Below are positions 6,760-7,556 of a stretch of DNA of 7,556 nucleotides, piece after piece. The stretch's first letter is position 1, and the number at the start of each line of letters is the position of its first letter. The DNA lies in assembly GCA_002413325.1 (NCBI GenBank), contig DHWT01000136.1, positions 1 to 7,556 of the forward strand, given 5' to 3'. The position numbers were made by a program, and so were the translations under genes. The notes under the pieces were generated by a model that worked only from the letters and a program-made list of their open reading frames with translations, was not told where the DNA came from and searched no databases. This stretch comes from Chitinophagaceae bacterium UBA5175 (GTDB lineage Bacteria > Bacteroidota > Bacteroidia > Chitinophagales > Chitinophagaceae).

Positions 6760-7556
6760 ATGAAAAACCTGTACGCTGCGTTTTTGTGCATTTTAGGAAT
6801 ATTATCGGCACTCACGCAGAGCCAGGCTAAAAACTTTTCGGGCAGTCCGGATTCTGTTTACATAAATTCTATTGGCCGTGATCATTTCCCGGCACCCCCT
6901 GTTAACAATCATTTTACCGGTGTCACGGATGTAACTGGTTTCATCAATACCGGTTTTACCTCTGATAGTACCAATACTTCAGCAGGCGCAAATCCGGATC
7001 ACTCGAAGCTGGCTTGCCCAGTTGTTACAATTTCTTATGCAGGCTCTCCTTATTGCGCAACGGGAACTGCGAATGTTACAGAAGTTGGATCTGGAGTTTT
7101 TGGATTCTATACTTCTACGGCCGGACTCAGTATCAATGCGTTTACGGGAGCCATCAACCTGGCATCCAGCACGCCGGGAACCTATACGGTTACCTATACA
7201 TTCTTCAATTTTTCCTCTTGTTTTGGCACTACGACTACCAGTGTAACCATTAATGCCCTGCCAACAGCTACGATTTCCTACGCCGGATCACCTTACTGTG
7301 GTAGCGGAACGGCCACAGTTACCCAAACCGGTCAGGCAGGTGGAACCTATAGTTCTACCGTGGGACTCAATATCAACGCGGCTACAGGGGATATAGATCT
7401 GGCTTCCAGCACACCGGGAACCTATACGGTTACTTACGACTTTAGCGACGGAACCTGCAGTAATACAACTTCCACTTCAATAACGGTAAGTGCCGCTCCG
7501 GCAGCAACCATATCCTATGCCGGATCACCTTACTGCGCTACCGGAACGGCTACGGT
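6760..7556 (+). CDS. Secreted Ig-like repeat protein, probable surface adhesin, N-terminal part
   Basis: The gene starts at ATG 6760, the first ATG after an in-frame TGA at 6718, and is open for 265 codons to the right edge. Residues 1-23 are a signal peptide (MKNLYAAFLCILGILSALTQ, cleavage near SQA|K). A Ser/Thr/Asn-rich linker (24-87) follows, then tandem repeats beginning at Ile91, Ile172 and Ile251. Each unit starts ISYAGSPYC, continues with TGTATVT-like and GLSINA-TGAI-like strands, and has the segment STPGTYTVTY. Complete units carry two cysteines (99 and 154; 180 and 233), which could form an internal disulfide. Such repeats are known from large Bacteroidota extracellular proteins that often end in a gliding-motility-associated or type IX sorting domain. 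That end lies outside the window, so secretion route and adhesion role are inferred. The gene is transcribed away from the receptor operon and need not be functionally linked to it. Confidence 0.85.
   Translation, partial: MKNLYAAFLCILGILSALTQSQAKNFSGSPDSVYINSIGRDHFPAPPVNNHFTGVTDVTGFINTGFTSDSTNTSAGANPDHSKLACPVVTISYAGSPYCATGTANVTEVGSGVFGFYTSTAGLSINAFTGAINLASSTPGTYTVTYTFFNFSSCFGTTTTSVTINALPTATISYAGSPYCGSGTATVTQTGQAGGTYSSTVGLNINAATGDIDLASSTPGTYTVTYDFSDGTCSNTTSTSITVSAAPAATISYAGSPYCATGTAT
7030..7556 (+). repeat. Tandem coding repeats of about 240 bp (two complete, one partial)
   Basis: Unit 1 spans 7030-7272 (243 bp, 81 residues), unit 2 spans 7273-7509 (237 bp, 79 residues), and unit 3 begins at 7510 and is cut at the window end. 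Similarity is visible in the DNA as well as the protein: CCGGGAACCTATACGGTTAC is identical at 7174-7193 and 7414-7433, and GCCGGATCACCTTACTG is shared by the starts of units 2 and 3. All differences keep the reading frame. Unit 1 is the most divergent, with VFGFYTST where unit 2 has AGGTYSST. Confidence 0.9.

Noticed and set aside
7014..7253. Two short plus-strand frames (7014-7253 and 7022-7246)
   Set aside because: They are alternate frames of the repeat adhesin, whose own frame has a signal peptide and conserved repeats and runs to the window end.
7030..7556. CRISPR-like spaced repeats
   Set aside because: The unit is about 240 bp, keeps an open reading frame and encodes a conserved protein repeat, so it is a coding tandem repeat.

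Overview
The window looks like chromosomal DNA from a member of the phylum Bacteroidota, most likely a Chitinophagaceae-like genus. This rests on the DUF4249 lipoproteins, a TonB-dependent receptor with both an STN and a CarboxypepD_reg-like N-terminal extension, an MG2-type surface protein, a repeat adhesin of the type-IX-secreted style, and the lack of Shine-Dalgarno motifs before the starts. I found no tRNA, rRNA, CRISPR array, insertion sequence or phage gene.

Positions 1-6392 hold five genes on the minus strand that read as one transcription unit. In transcription order they are: DUF4249 lipoprotein B (6392-5256), an unrecognised secreted protein (5178-4435), a 927-residue TonB-dependent receptor (4433-1650), DUF4249 lipoprotein A (1649-507), and the N-terminal part of an MG2-domain protein (494 to beyond the left edge). 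The junctions after the unrecognised gene are very tight: 1 nt, 0 nt and 12 nt. The junction after DUF4249-B is 77 nt. Every product has an export signal. My inference is an outer-membrane uptake or surface module: the receptor is the TonB-driven pore, the DUF4249 lipoproteins are likely partners in place of the usual SusD-like lipoprotein, and the MG2 and unrecognised proteins are periplasmic or envelope accessories. The substrate cannot be read from the sequence.

Positions 6393-6759 are a 367-bp intergenic region between divergent genes. It contains a weak Bacteroidota-type promoter candidate for the minus operon and a perfect 10-bp palindrome just upstream of it.

From 6760 to the right edge a plus-strand gene begins. 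It encodes a secreted protein with a signal peptide, a short linker and then tandem Ig-like repeats of 79-81 residues, and it is cut by the window end. It resembles the large repeat adhesins that often end in a gliding-motility or type IX sorting domain.

I see no clearly undescribed system. The points most worth a second look are the pair of DUF4249 paralogues flanking one receptor with no SusD-like gene, the unrecognised secreted protein coupled to the receptor, and the repeat adhesin that shows strong DNA-level similarity between units.
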